Origin: Bacteroidota bacterium
GTDB lineage: Bacteria > Bacteroidota > Bacteroidia > Chitinophagales > Chitinophagaceae
Length of the DNA: 64,000 bases
Reading direction: 5' to 3'
Assembly: GCA_005789565.1 (NCBI GenBank)
Contig: SXXL01000004.1
Coordinates: 1 to 64,000 of the forward strand
The notes beneath the pieces are model-generated. The model saw only the letters and a list, made by a program, of their open reading frames with translations, made no database searches and had not been told where the DNA came from. Below are positions 34,795 through 43,052 of this stretch, piece after piece. Positions within the stretch are counted from its first letter, which is position 1; every line of letters starts with the position of its first letter. Both the position numbers and the translations under genes were made by a program.

Positions 34795-35162
34795 CCGCCG
34801 AAGATCTTATCGAATAGTTTGTTCAGTCCCGCTTGCGTTGCGGCAAAATCCGGCACTGATTTTCCGTTGTATAAAATGAACAGGTCGAGGCCTGATTGTT
34901 TTTCCGCTAATGCTTGCTTCCACCGGTGTTGATCGAGTCGGTAGGCCTCTCGGATCAATCGCTTGATCCGGTTTCGGTCGACCGCCTTCTTGAAAATTCG
35001 GGAAGGAGCTCCGGCGCCGAGCTGTAGTCCAGGTGTTGGTCGAAAATGATAGTTGGCCCTCCACGCATCTACAGCGATGCGCTTCCCGGATTGGAAAAGG
35101 GCTTCGATCGATTTTCGACTTTTCAATCGGTCTTGTCGGGGAAAGCGAAGAGCGGGTTGCAT
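34791..35162 (-). CDS. rnpA: Ribonuclease P protein component
   Basis: RnpA is the protein subunit that helps the RNase P RNA mature tRNA 5' ends. The 123-residue protein is basic. It has an N-terminal block [21 protein letters not shown] and the RNA-binding RNR motif in [19 protein letters not shown], followed by DLFILYNG. The length is normal. A terminator-like hairpin lies between it and rpmH, so it may be expressed at a lower level. Confidence 0.95.
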   Translation of the reverse strand: MQPALRFPRQDRLKSRKSIEALFQSGKRIAVDAWRANYHFRPTPGLQLGAGAPSRIFKKAVDRNRIKRLIREAYRLDQHRWKQALAEKQSGLDLFILYNGKSVPDFAATQAGLNKLFDKIFGG

Positions 35163-35165
35163 GGT

Positions 35166-35195
35166 AAATAAAAAAGCTCCGGGTGGACCGGAGCT
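35166..35195 (-). terminator. Terminator-like hairpin between rpmH and rnpA
   Basis: On the minus strand AGCTCCGG, loop TCCAC, CCGGAGCT is followed by six T. The perfect 8-bp stem lies within the operon, so it should reduce read-through into rnpA and yidD rather than end the operon fully. Confidence 0.75.
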
Positions 35196-35223
35196 GTAAA
35201 ATTATTGAATCGGTACCGCCCGA

Positions 35224-35379
35224 TCACTTGAGTTTGCGCTCGTCGGAAACGGTCAGCTTTTTACGGCCTTTGGCACGACGGCTGGCCAATACCTTACGGC
35301 CATTGGCGGTCTGCATCCGTTTGCGGAAACCATGTACGCTCTTGCGGCGTTTGCGGTGCGGTTGGAATGTACGTTTCAT
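35224..35379 (-). CDS. rpmH: 50S ribosomal protein L34
   Basis: The 51-residue protein is read from the minus-strand ATG at 35379: it begins [21 protein letters not shown], then has [21 protein letters not shown] and a short tail. This is the complete, highly basic L34 sequence. It heads the rpmH-rnpA-yidD operon. A -7 box at 35503-35510 predicts a leader of about 117 nt, long for this genome. Confidence 0.97.
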   Translation of the reverse strand: MKRTFQPHRKRRKSVHGFRKRMQTANGRKVLASRRAKGRKKLTVSDERKLK

Positions 35380-35502
35380 TTTTTTCCTGTTCAGTTTTCA
35401 CGTTCGATCCGGCGGATATTCGCGGACCGGCATGGGGCCGGGAGAACGGCTCCGATTGGTTAGCCTGCCGGTCACCACACCTGCAGGTTTGTGAAAGGAG
35501 GG

Positions 35503-35510
35503 CAAAGGTA
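35503..35510 (-). promoter_or_regulatory. -7 promoter box of the rpmH operon
   Basis: TACCTTTG on the minus strand is an exact match. The leader it implies (35380 to about 35497) is GC-rich and could fold. Confidence 0.5.
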
Positions 35511-35568
35511 AGGGTTGTGCGGAAAACTTTAGGCAGTAAACGGGAAAAATCAGCCGAATCTCTGTTTA

Positions 35569-36408
35569 TCAATGAATTAACTCGTCAGGGGGCAGGTGCG
35601 TGGACCGAACCGATCGCTCATAAAAGGCAGCACCCTTTTGATCGAAATCGGCCGGCTCGTCGGTGGTGAAGAAATGGACGGAGCCACCCCGGCCCAGACG
35701 AGATTCCATTTCCGGGTGGCGGTTCAAATAATCGGCCAGGCTATCGACCACGATCGTTCCCTGGGTGAGCACTTTCATACCGGCGGGTAAATAGTGCCGG
35801 AGCTTCTCTTCCAGCAGCGGGTAATGGGTGCATGCCAGCAGAACCAAGTCGGTTTGGGGCGACTGTGCCAGCAAGGCTTGTAGGTCTTTTTGGATAAAAT
35901 AATCGGCACCGGGACCCACGTGTTCCCCCTGCTCGATGAGAGGAACCCAAAGTGGGCAGGCCTGCTGATGAACCGTCACCGCCGGAAAAAATTTCGCCAT
36001 CTCCAGCACATAGGAGTCGGACTGCACGGTACCGGGGGTAGCAAGGACTCCGACGTGGCCGGTTTGGGTATGGTGGCCCATCACTTCGGCGGTGGGACGA
36101 ATCACACCCAGCACACGGTTTTCGGGAGCCAACGAGGGAAGATCCTGTTGTTGTATGGTGCGAAGGGCTTTGGCCGAAGCGGTGTTACAGGCCAGGATCA
36201 CCAGCGGACAACCTTGTTCGAAGAACCATTTCACCGCTTGAAGGGTGTATTGGTGAATGGTGGAGAAAGAGCGGTTGCCATAGGGCGCCCGGGCATTGTC
36301 GCCCAGATACAAATAATCGTATGCAGGCAACCGATCTACCAGTGCGCGCAGCACGGTGAGACCGCCGTAACCGGAATCAAAAACACCGATGGGTCCTGTT
36401 GTCGGCAT
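35569..36408 (-). CDS. murI: Glutamate racemase
   Basis: MurI makes D-glutamate for peptidoglycan. The 279-residue protein has IGVFDSGYGGLTVLRAL at the N-terminus, YLGDNARAPYG, the first catalytic Cys in LACNTASAKAL and the second in LLACTHYPLLEE. The C-terminal 40 residues are a little longer than in many homologues. It closes the bamA-ompH cluster but has its own -7 box 4 nt before the ATG, after the ompH terminator. Confidence 0.95.
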   Translation of the reverse strand: MPTTGPIGVFDSGYGGLTVLRALVDRLPAYDYLYLGDNARAPYGNRSFSTIHQYTLQAVKWFFEQGCPLVILACNTASAKALRTIQQQDLPSLAPENRVLGVIRPTAEVMGHHTQTGHVGVLATPGTVQSDSYVLEMAKFFPAVTVHQQACPLWVPLIEQGEHVGPGADYFIQKDLQALLAQSPQTDLVLLACTHYPLLEEKLRHYLPAGMKVLTQGTIVVDSLADYLNRHPEMESRLGRGGSVHFFTTDEPADFDQKGAAFYERSVRSTHLPPDELIH

Positions 36409-36412
36409 GTTT

Positions 36413-36420
36413 CAAAAATA
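36413..36420 (-). promoter_or_regulatory. -7 promoter box of murI
   Basis: TATTTTTG on the minus strand is exact and ends 4 nt before the murI start codon, implying a leaderless mRNA. Confidence 0.6.
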
Positions 36421-36426
36421 ACGCAA

Positions 36427-36458
36427 TAAAAAAGCCCCCCGTCTGGGAGGCTTCAAAA
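36427..36458 (-). terminator. Terminator after the second ompH gene
   Basis: On the minus strand GCCTCCC, loop AGAC, GGGGGGC is followed by six T; one pair is a G-T wobble. Confidence 0.75.
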
Positions 36459-36471
36459 AGCTTTTCAATTT

Positions 36472-37035
36472 TTAGTTTTTACCGCCGGGCTTGGGTGCAG
36501 GTTGTTGCAACTGAGCCGGGATCTTGATGCCGAGTTCTGTCAATACGGATACCAGCAGATTGTCCTGCTCGGGGGCAACCAAGAGAGAGTCGGGCGTTAC
36601 AACATAGGTATAACCTTTTTTCTTGGCTACGGCGTCGATGGCTTTGCGGGCTTTGGTGACGAACGGGTCCAAGAATTCTTGTTGCTTGGCTTGAAGTACC
36701 TGTTGGATGAAGGACTCGGCTTGGCCCAGTTCTTCCTGATAGGACTGCAACTCCTTCCCGATAATGTCGCGTACGCTTTTCGGCTTGGTAGTATCGGCGT
36801 AGTCCTGCAGTTTTTTCTGATACTCGCTCTGGATGTAGTTCAGGCGGGGCATGATCGAGTCTTTCACGAATTGCTGCCCAACCGTATCCAGGTTCACTTT
36901 ATCTGCTGCCAGTTCGGGCATCAGACCTAATACATCGTTTACGCGCACATATCCGATCTTGATCTGTTGTGCGGTGGCTTGCTGTACACCGGCTCCAAAC
37001 AGAACCAACGACAGGATTAAAAGGGTTTTTTTCAT
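36472..37035 (-). CDS. OmpH/Skp-family periplasmic chaperone (second copy)
   Basis: Skp-like proteins hold unfolded outer-membrane proteins in the periplasm. The 187-residue product has a signal peptide ending ATAQQ, a short beta segment KIGYVRVNDVLGLMPE, and then a long helical arm of about 90 residues (VGQQFVKDSIMPRL to QQEFLDP). It returns to a core strand YTYVVTPDSLL. The C-terminus is Pro/Gln/Lys-rich. It follows the first ompH after 11 bp and probably acts with it and BamA. Confidence 0.9.
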   Translation of the reverse strand: MKKTLLILSLVLFGAGVQQATAQQIKIGYVRVNDVLGLMPELAADKVNLDTVGQQFVKDSIMPRLNYIQSEYQKKLQDYADTTKPKSVRDIIGKELQSYQEELGQAESFIQQVLQAKQQEFLDPFVTKARKAIDAVAKKKGYTYVVTPDSLLVAPEQDNLLVSVLTELGIKIPAQLQQPAPKPGGKN

Positions 37036-37046
37036 GTTTGTTTTAT

Positions 37047-37556
37047 TTAGCGTACACCTAATTCTTTCAGTACGTCCTCGCTCTTGTCGAGTTTGGGGTC
37101 GGCAAATATAATGGTAATTCCCTCACTTTTATCGAAGACCAGCTCATAGCCCCGGGCGACCGAGATCTTCTGAACCGCATTGAAAACCTTGTCCTGTATA
37201 GGCTTGATCAGTTCCTGGCGTTTCTTGAACAGATCCCCCTCAAAACCAAAACGTTTCCGCTGGAGGTCCCGCACTTCTTTCTCCAGGGCAAACAATTGGT
37301 CTTCCCGCTTCTTCCGGAGTTCCTCCGTCAACATCACCTGTTCGGCTTCATAATCGCGGTACATCTTATCGAGTTTATCCTGTTTGCCATCGATCTCTTT
37401 TTGCCATTCGGCCGCGATGCCATCCAGTTGTTGCTGAGCCTCTTTGTAAGAGGGCATTTTATCCAGGATGTAACGCGTATCGATGATGGCGTATTTCTGT
37501 GCCATCAGCCAGCTGCCCCAGCAAAGAGTCAAAAGGAGTAAAAGGGATTTTTTCAT
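37047..37556 (-). CDS. OmpH/Skp-family periplasmic chaperone (first copy)
   Basis: The 169-residue protein has a signal peptide (SLLLLLTLCWGSWLMAQ), KYAIIDTRYILDKMPSY, a charged coiled-coil arm (about residues 35-115) and YELVFDKSEGITIIFADPK at the end. It starts 12 bp after bamA. Tandem ompH genes next to bamA are the standard Bacteroidota arrangement; the two copies differ enough to be separate subunits rather than a recent duplication. Confidence 0.92.
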   Translation of the reverse strand: MKKSLLLLLTLCWGSWLMAQKYAIIDTRYILDKMPSYKEAQQQLDGIAAEWQKEIDGKQDKLDKMYRDYEAEQVMLTEELRKKREDQLFALEKEVRDLQRKRFGFEGDLFKKRQELIKPIQDKVFNAVQKISVARGYELVFDKSEGITIIFADPKLDKSEDVLKELGVR

Positions 37557-37568
37557 GCGAAGGATATT

Positions 37569-40313
37569 TTATTCGGGTTCGAAGCCCAGCATAAAGGTAA
37601 AGCGGGAGGCGGCTTTGAGTCCGGTTTGTCCGGGTTGGATCCGATCCAATCCGATTCCATAATCAAATCCAAGCAAACCAAACATCGGCAGGAAGAAGCG
37701 CATCCCGGCCCCCACGCTTCGACGAAGGCGGAAGGGGTTGTAATCGCGGTAGTTGAACCATCCGTTCGCGGCCTCGAAGAAGGTCATGGCATAGATGGTA
37801 CTGCTGGGGTTGGTGACCAACGGAAAACGCATTTCCAGTTGGTATTTATTGAAGATGGTGAAGAACTGACTGGCACTCTGTTGGTCGGGATTGATCGTGG
37901 GATCGGAGTTTTGATACACCGGATAGCCACGGTGGGCAACGATGTCGAAACCAAGCAGACCAAAGTTGTTGGTCAGTCCCGCGTCACCCACCTGGAAACG
38001 TTCGAAGGGCGAGTAATCCAGTGAGCGGTTGTACCGTCCCATAAAGCCGTACTTGGCCGCCAGCTTCAAAACGAACTGACGATTCTTCTCCGCACCCAGG
38101 GGCTTTCCGATGGGTACGAACCACTCCGCCCCGAAACGCCACTTGTGGTATTCGGGATTTCGGTACTTGTTGTTGTTTGTGGCAATGGACTTATTGAACA
38201 GCGAGTAGGGCGGGGTCAGCTGTACGCTCGTCGTAATGTTGGATCCGCTGGTGGGGAAGATCGGATTGAACACCGAGGAACGTTGCAAGGTGAATTTGAA
38301 GCTCACATTGTTCGATGTACCGTTGGTGAAGTTCTGGTCGAAGATGGGATAGTTCCGCAGTACGTACTGGGTATAGTTGAACGTATAGACGAGACTGAAA
38401 TAGTCATCGGGCCATTTCAATTGCTTACCCAGCGAGACCGAGAAGCCGGTGGTCCTCAGGAAATTGGTATCAGAACGCGCGCGGTCGATCATGCCGGTAA
38501 AGGGATCGAAGGCATTGGAGAATTTACTGTTGTTGAACGAGATGGTGAAGGAATTGCGTTTTTTTCCTCCCAGCCAAGGCTCCGTGAAGGAGGCGTTGTA
38601 GGAACGATACGCGCGACCGTTTGACTGCAACCGCACACTCAGTTTTTGTCCGTCGCCCGTGGGCAATGGATCCCAGGCAGATTTTTTCCAAATGTTTCGG
38701 ATGGAGAAGTTATTGAACGTAACCCCGAGGGTTCCGGTGAGTCCGATTCCCCCACCCCAACCAGCGGAGAGTTCCAATTGATCGGAGCTTTTTTCTTCTA
38801 ATTTCCAGTTGATGTCCACGGTACCATCCTCCGGATTGGGCACCACACCCGGGTTAATGGTTTCCTGATTGAAATATTGCAGGTTGCCCAACTCCCGCTG
38901 GGAGCGGATCAGGTCGGCTCGACTGAAAAGTTCTCCGGGAATGGTGCGGAGTTCGCGACGAACCACATAATCCTTTGTCTTCTCATTGCCCGCGATGGTT
39001 ACGTTCTTGATGCGGGCTTGGGGACCTTCCATGATGCGGATCTCATAATCGATGGTATCGTTGTACACGGCCATCTCTACCGGTTCGGCCCGGAAGAACA
39101 GGTAACCATCATCCATATAATAACTGCTGATGTCACCGCCTTCCTGCGAGGCTTCCTTACCCAGGCGTTTGTTCAACGTGGCGGCATTGTACACATCGCC
39201 CTTGTTAATGCCCAGCAATACATTCAGCAGAGAGTCGCTGAATTTGGAGTTCCCCTTCCAAATGATATTCCCGAAATAGTAGCGACGACCCTCGCCAACC
39301 TTGATGTCGACATTGAGGTTGCCTTTTTCGCTGAGGTATTGTGTGTCGGCCAGGATCTGCGCATCGCGAAAACCCATTTCGTTGTAATAGTTCAGCAAGC
39401 GTTCTTTATCCTCTTCGTATTTCTTATCATCGAACTTGGCGCCGCTGAAAAGTTTAAATCGGAAATACGGGTCGAGCAATTGCTTGGTGCGGGAAGGAGA
39501 GAGAAAACCCCATTCCTTCAGGTATGTGTTGAAAGGCAGCACGGTGGTTACGCCATACGGACTCCCGGTTGTGTCGGGTCGAAGGGTCATCTTCGACATT
39601 TCCTTGGTACCCTTGAGTCGACGCTTCAATTTGAATACGTCCACGCGTTCATTTCCAAAGAGGCGAACCTGATTGATGCGGACTTTGTTGCCCTTGTCGA
39701 CGTAGATGGTTAGCGTATTGGAGTTGACGAAAGTGGGGTCGGGATGCTCCTCCAGCCGCACGGTCACATTGCGGTATCCTTTCTCCATGAAATGCTTGGT
39801 GATCTTCTCCGTTACCTCGCGCCGGGTATTTTCCGAGATGACGGTTTGCTTGGTGAGCACGACCTTGGTGAGAATGTCTTCCTCCTCCGTTTTGCGAATG
39901 CCCACAAATTTGAAACTGCCCAATCGGGGACGCTCCTGGATATAGATCTCAAACCAGACCTTATCGCCTTCGATCCGAGTGGCATACACCCGGATGTTGG
40001 AGAACAAACGTTGACGCCAGAGATTACTGATGGCTTTACCGAAGATCTCGGACCCCGGGTGTATGAATTTATCGCCCGGCTGCAAGTTGGCGATCGAATA
40101 GACGATCGAGGTATCCGAATACTGGATGCCGGTGATCTCGATGCCGCCGATGGTGTATTCTTTCACGATCTTGGCGTTGGACCACTCGATCAATTTAGGG
40201 TCGACAGAGGTGGGCGCGGTGGTATCCCGGATCTCTTGTGCATTCAGCTGAAACACACTCCAGATTCCGACCCAAAGGGCCAAGGTCGATATACGCATCA
40301 TCCGATTCGGCAT
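37569..40313 (-). CDS. bamA: Outer-membrane assembly factor BamA
   Basis: BamA folds and inserts outer-membrane beta-barrels. The 914-residue protein has a signal peptide ending LNAQ, five POTRA domains (about residues 50-480) and a C-terminal 16-strand barrel with the LGVTFNNFSIRN and FNNSKFS segments. A POTRA boundary is visible at VTIAGNEKTKDYVVRREL. The barrel ends FMLGFEPE rather than with the usual terminal aromatic residue. It sits between uppS and the ompH pair. Confidence 0.95.
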   Translation of the reverse strand: MPNRMMRISTLALWVGIWSVFQLNAQEIRDTTAPTSVDPKLIEWSNAKIVKEYTIGGIEITGIQYSDTSIVYSIANLQPGDKFIHPGSEIFGKAISNLWRQRLFSNIRVYATRIEGDKVWFEIYIQERPRLGSFKFVGIRKTEEEDILTKVVLTKQTVISENTRREVTEKITKHFMEKGYRNVTVRLEEHPDPTFVNSNTLTIYVDKGNKVRINQVRLFGNERVDVFKLKRRLKGTKEMSKMTLRPDTTGSPYGVTTVLPFNTYLKEWGFLSPSRTKQLLDPYFRFKLFSGAKFDDKKYEEDKERLLNYYNEMGFRDAQILADTQYLSEKGNLNVDIKVGEGRRYYFGNIIWKGNSKFSDSLLNVLLGINKGDVYNAATLNKRLGKEASQEGGDISSYYMDDGYLFFRAEPVEMAVYNDTIDYEIRIMEGPQARIKNVTIAGNEKTKDYVVRRELRTIPGELFSRADLIRSQRELGNLQYFNQETINPGVVPNPEDGTVDINWKLEEKSSDQLELSAGWGGGIGLTGTLGVTFNNFSIRNIWKKSAWDPLPTGDGQKLSVRLQSNGRAYRSYNASFTEPWLGGKKRNSFTISFNNSKFSNAFDPFTGMIDRARSDTNFLRTTGFSVSLGKQLKWPDDYFSLVYTFNYTQYVLRNYPIFDQNFTNGTSNNVSFKFTLQRSSVFNPIFPTSGSNITTSVQLTPPYSLFNKSIATNNNKYRNPEYHKWRFGAEWFVPIGKPLGAEKNRQFVLKLAAKYGFMGRYNRSLDYSPFERFQVGDAGLTNNFGLLGFDIVAHRGYPVYQNSDPTINPDQQSASQFFTIFNKYQLEMRFPLVTNPSSTIYAMTFFEAANGWFNYRDYNPFRLRRSVGAGMRFFLPMFGLLGFDYGIGLDRIQPGQTGLKAASRFTFMLGFEPE

Positions 40314-40423
40314 GAAAAGCAGGGGAAAAATTGCAAATGGTTATCAGTCAGTTAGTTAGATAGTTCTTCTTGATAGAAGGTGGGCAAATTAACGGATATT
40401 CCTGAAAGTCTTTGTTAAAACGG

Positions 40424-41170
40424 CTAAGTCGTGAGCTGTTCGGAGGTTTTTCCGAACCGCCGTTCGCGTTGCTGGTAGTCGAGCAGCGCCTCAAAGAGGT
40501 GCTGCCGGCGAAAGTCGGGCCAAAGGGTTTCAGTGAAATAGAGTTCGGCATAGGCCAGCTGGTAGAGGAGGAAATTGCTGATCCGGTGCTCGCCGCTGGT
40601 ACGGATCATCAGTTCCGGATCCGGAAAATCGCGGGTGGAGAGGTGGTCGGAGATGGTATCGGCATCGATGGAGTCGGCTCGAACCGCTCCGGTCTGTACT
40701 TTTTGGGCCAGTTGTTGAAAGGCCTGGGTGAGGTCCCAGCGACCGCTATAACTGAGTGCCAGGATCAGGTGGAGCTGATCGTTCTCGGCGGTCAGGTCCA
40801 GGGCTTCGGAAAGTTCTTGGCGCGCCGAAGGGGGCAACATGGAGAAATCGCCGATCACGTGCAAGCGAATACCATTTTTTTTCAGTTGATCGACCTCGCG
40901 GCGAACGGTGTTCACCAGCAGTTCCATCAATCCGGCTACTTCCGCCTGGGGGCGATCCCAATTTTCCGTCGAAAAAGCATAGAGGGTCAAATACCGTATG
41001 CCGATCTCGGCACTGGCCTCCACGATGTCGCGCACACTTTGAACACCGTGAAAATGACCGAAGAGTCGATCCTCTCCTCGCTCTTTGGCCCAACGGCCGT
41101 TCCCGTCCATAATGATGGCTACGTGCTGGGGCAGATGTGCCCGGTCTATTTGTTCGAGTAATGTCTCCAT
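40424..41170 (-). CDS. uppS: Undecaprenyl diphosphate synthase (isoprenyl transferase)
   Basis: UppS makes the C55 lipid carrier for cell-wall sugars. The 248-residue protein has HVAIIMDGNGRWAKERG with the catalytic Asp, the FGHFHGVQSVRDIV block, YAFSTENWDRP, and the C-terminal RTSGEHRISNFLLYQLAYAELYF with the diphosphate-binding Arg residues. Its -7 box TACTTTTG lies 18 nt upstream. About 110 bp separate it from bamA, so bamA may have a promoter of its own. Confidence 0.96.
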   Translation of the reverse strand: METLLEQIDRAHLPQHVAIIMDGNGRWAKERGEDRLFGHFHGVQSVRDIVEASAEIGIRYLTLYAFSTENWDRPQAEVAGLMELLVNTVRREVDQLKKNGIRLHVIGDFSMLPPSARQELSEALDLTAENDQLHLILALSYSGRWDLTQAFQQLAQKVQTGAVRADSIDADTISDHLSTRDFPDPELMIRTSGEHRISNFLLYQLAYAELYFTETLWPDFRRQHLFEALLDYQQRERRFGKTSEQLTT

Positions 41171-41188
41171 TCAAATCCCCTCAGGCCA

Positions 41189-41196
41189 CAAAAGTA
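41189..41196 (-). promoter_or_regulatory. -7 promoter box of uppS
   Basis: TACTTTTG on the minus strand is an exact match and ends 18 nt before the ATG. Confidence 0.5.
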
Positions 41197-41223
41197 CCAA
41201 GGGTTTTCTTATTTCAGCGAAAA

Positions 41224-42084
41224 CTAATGTGTGGGAGGGCAACGATACGATTGCAGGTTGAAACTAACGTGCAGCATCGCGGTCACAAATTGATCCTTCT
41301 GACGGCTGTTGCCTCGTTGACGACCCGGGATTCCTACCCGGGGACCGAGCTCGTAGGACCGATCGCTCATCAAATAGGCAATTGACTGACTTCCATCAGG
41401 ATTCAGCGGAAAAACTGCCGGATCTACATAGGTCTTGCTGACATCGTCCAGGTAATCGGTGTTGGTGAACCGATGTAAGATCTCCAATCCGATATTGACC
41501 CGATCGTTGAGGGAGTATTTGATGCCACCCCCGAACGGGATGCAAAGGGCCGTCGTGCCATAGGTTTTCCGATCGGGATAGAGCGAACTGCCCTGCCCCT
41601 CCGTACCCAGCGGGCGCAGAAAGATCTTCTCGCCCTGCAAATACGCATACGGATCGTAGCTGAAGATACCGGCCCCGAATGTGATATACGGGGTAAAGCT
41701 GTACTCCGGTTTGCCGGGCATGAAACGGAAGAAATTGAAATCCCCTTGCAGAGTCAATTCCCACACCCGGCTGTTGAAGCTCAGGTTCCGGCTGCTCATG
41801 TATTTGTTGTGATCGTTGTAAATGTCGGAGTACCCCAGCTGGGCAAAAGAAACGCCCACCCGACCGGCGATGTAGTTTCCAAAATTCTTACGAAAGAAAG
41901 CAGTGGCCGCCACTTTGGGCCGATTCAGGTTGGCCCGGGTGTTCAGGTCGCCGAAATAATGTCCGGCACCCACCCCAAAACCAAATTCACCTTCCTGCAC
42001 CACGGCATCTTGTGCCGACAAAGAGGTGAATCCCAAGAGAATGGCTACGACGGACTGAAAAACGGTGCGAATCAGAGATTTCAT
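41224..42084 (-). CDS. Outer-membrane beta-barrel protein, DUF6089 family
   Basis: The 286-residue protein has a signal peptide ending LSAQDAVV and an alternating strand pattern typical of a small outer-membrane barrel: GFGVGAGHYFGDLN, FFRKNFGNYIAGRVGVS and YTPYITFGAGIFSYDPYAYLQGEK. The DUF6089 family is found between nadK and uppS in very many Bacteroidota, exactly as here, and its role is unknown. Conserved linkage to bamA and uppS suggests a part in envelope assembly. The C-terminus lists conserved Arg/Tyr-rich strands. Confidence 0.82.
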   Translation of the reverse strand: MKSLIRTVFQSVVAILLGFTSLSAQDAVVQEGEFGFGVGAGHYFGDLNTRANLNRPKVAATAFFRKNFGNYIAGRVGVSFAQLGYSDIYNDHNKYMSSRNLSFNSRVWELTLQGDFNFFRFMPGKPEYSFTPYITFGAGIFSYDPYAYLQGEKIFLRPLGTEGQGSSLYPDRKTYGTTALCIPFGGGIKYSLNDRVNIGLEILHRFTNTDYLDDVSKTYVDPAVFPLNPDGSQSIAYLMSDRSYELGPRVGIPGRQRGNSRQKDQFVTAMLHVSFNLQSYRCPPTH

Positions 42085-42170
42085 GGGATCGATTTACGTT
42101 CCAATGGGTATAGAACGACGAAAATAGACAATTTCTTGTGCCCAGAAGGAAGATAGCCCCCAGACTGGGA

Positions 42171-43052
42171 TTAGTTCCGCTTGTCCAGTCCCCAGGTCAA
42201 TTTGTTCCGTAAGGTCTGCAGGAAATTGTCCTCGCTAAGCCGCAGCAACCCAATATCAAAACTCTCCTTCCGCACGGCCAGTTGAACATTTTTGGAGATG
42301 ATTTCCCGGCGGGCATCGAGCGAACAGATCACCTCCTCAAATCGGCTTTCGATCTCAAAGGAAATGACATTGGTATCGGGCACCACAATGGGGCGGACGT
42401 TCAGGTTATGCGGTGCAATGGGCGTGATCACAAAGCTGCGGGAATCCGGAAACACGATCGGTCCCTGACAACTCAAGGAATAGCCGGTCGAACCCGTGGG
42501 TGTGGCCACGATCAACCCATCGGCCCAATAGGTATTGAGGAATTCTCCATTGAGATACGTGTGGATCTTGATCATGGACCCTTGATCCTTCTTGTGAATG
42601 GTAAACTCATTCAAGGCATATGGCACCTCACCGAAAAGCGATTGACTGGCGTCGAGGTGGATCAAGGTCCGTCGGTCCTCGACATAGGACCGCTGCACCA
42701 TGGCCCGGATCGCACTGGGAATATCCTCCCGGCCAATGCTGGCCAAAAACCCAAGCCGACCGGCATTGACACCCACGATGATGATCTTTTTCTCCCGGAT
42801 CAACGACAAGGTGTCGAGCAGGGTTCCATCCCCGCCAAAACTGATGAGAAATTCAATATCCTCCCCCAGATCCCGGGCGCCCGTAAACTGACCCGACGAT
42901 TCCGGCAAGCGCAAGGCGCCGGATAACTGGTCATAAAAATCCCGGAATATCACGGGGCGAATGCCCTGATGCTCCATCTCATCGAACAGCATTTGCCATT
43001 CGGCTTGCTGTGCCGGATCATAGACCCGGCTGTAAACGGCCGCTTGCATCAT
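42171..43052 (-). CDS. nadK: NAD kinase
   Basis: NadK makes NADP from NAD and ATP. The protein of about 293 residues has the phosphate-binding GGDGTLLDTL, the catalytic Asp in it, the NE pair in YALNEFTIHKK, and the Gly-rich PTGSTGYSLSCQGP. I use the ATG at 43052, which overlaps the upstream stop as TGATG; a second ATG lies at 43049 and a TTG at 43055. It is translationally coupled to the preceding outer-membrane protein gene. Confidence 0.95.
   Translation of the reverse strand: MMQAAVYSRVYDPAQQAEWQMLFDEMEHQGIRPVIFRDFYDQLSGALRLPESSGQFTGARDLGEDIEFLISFGGDGTLLDTLSLIREKKIIIVGVNAGRLGFLASIGREDIPSAIRAMVQRSYVEDRRTLIHLDASQSLFGEVPYALNEFTIHKKDQGSMIKIHTYLNGEFLNTYWADGLIVATPTGSTGYSLSCQGPIVFPDSRSFVITPIAPHNLNVRPIVVPDTNVISFEIESRFEEVICSLDARREIISKNVQLAVRKESFDIGLLRLSEDNFLQTLRNKLTWGLDKRN

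Noticed and set aside
35380-35568. Replication origin next to rpmH-rnpA.
   Set aside because: In some bacteria this operon lies at oriC with dnaA, but here no DnaA-box cluster or dnaA is seen beside it.
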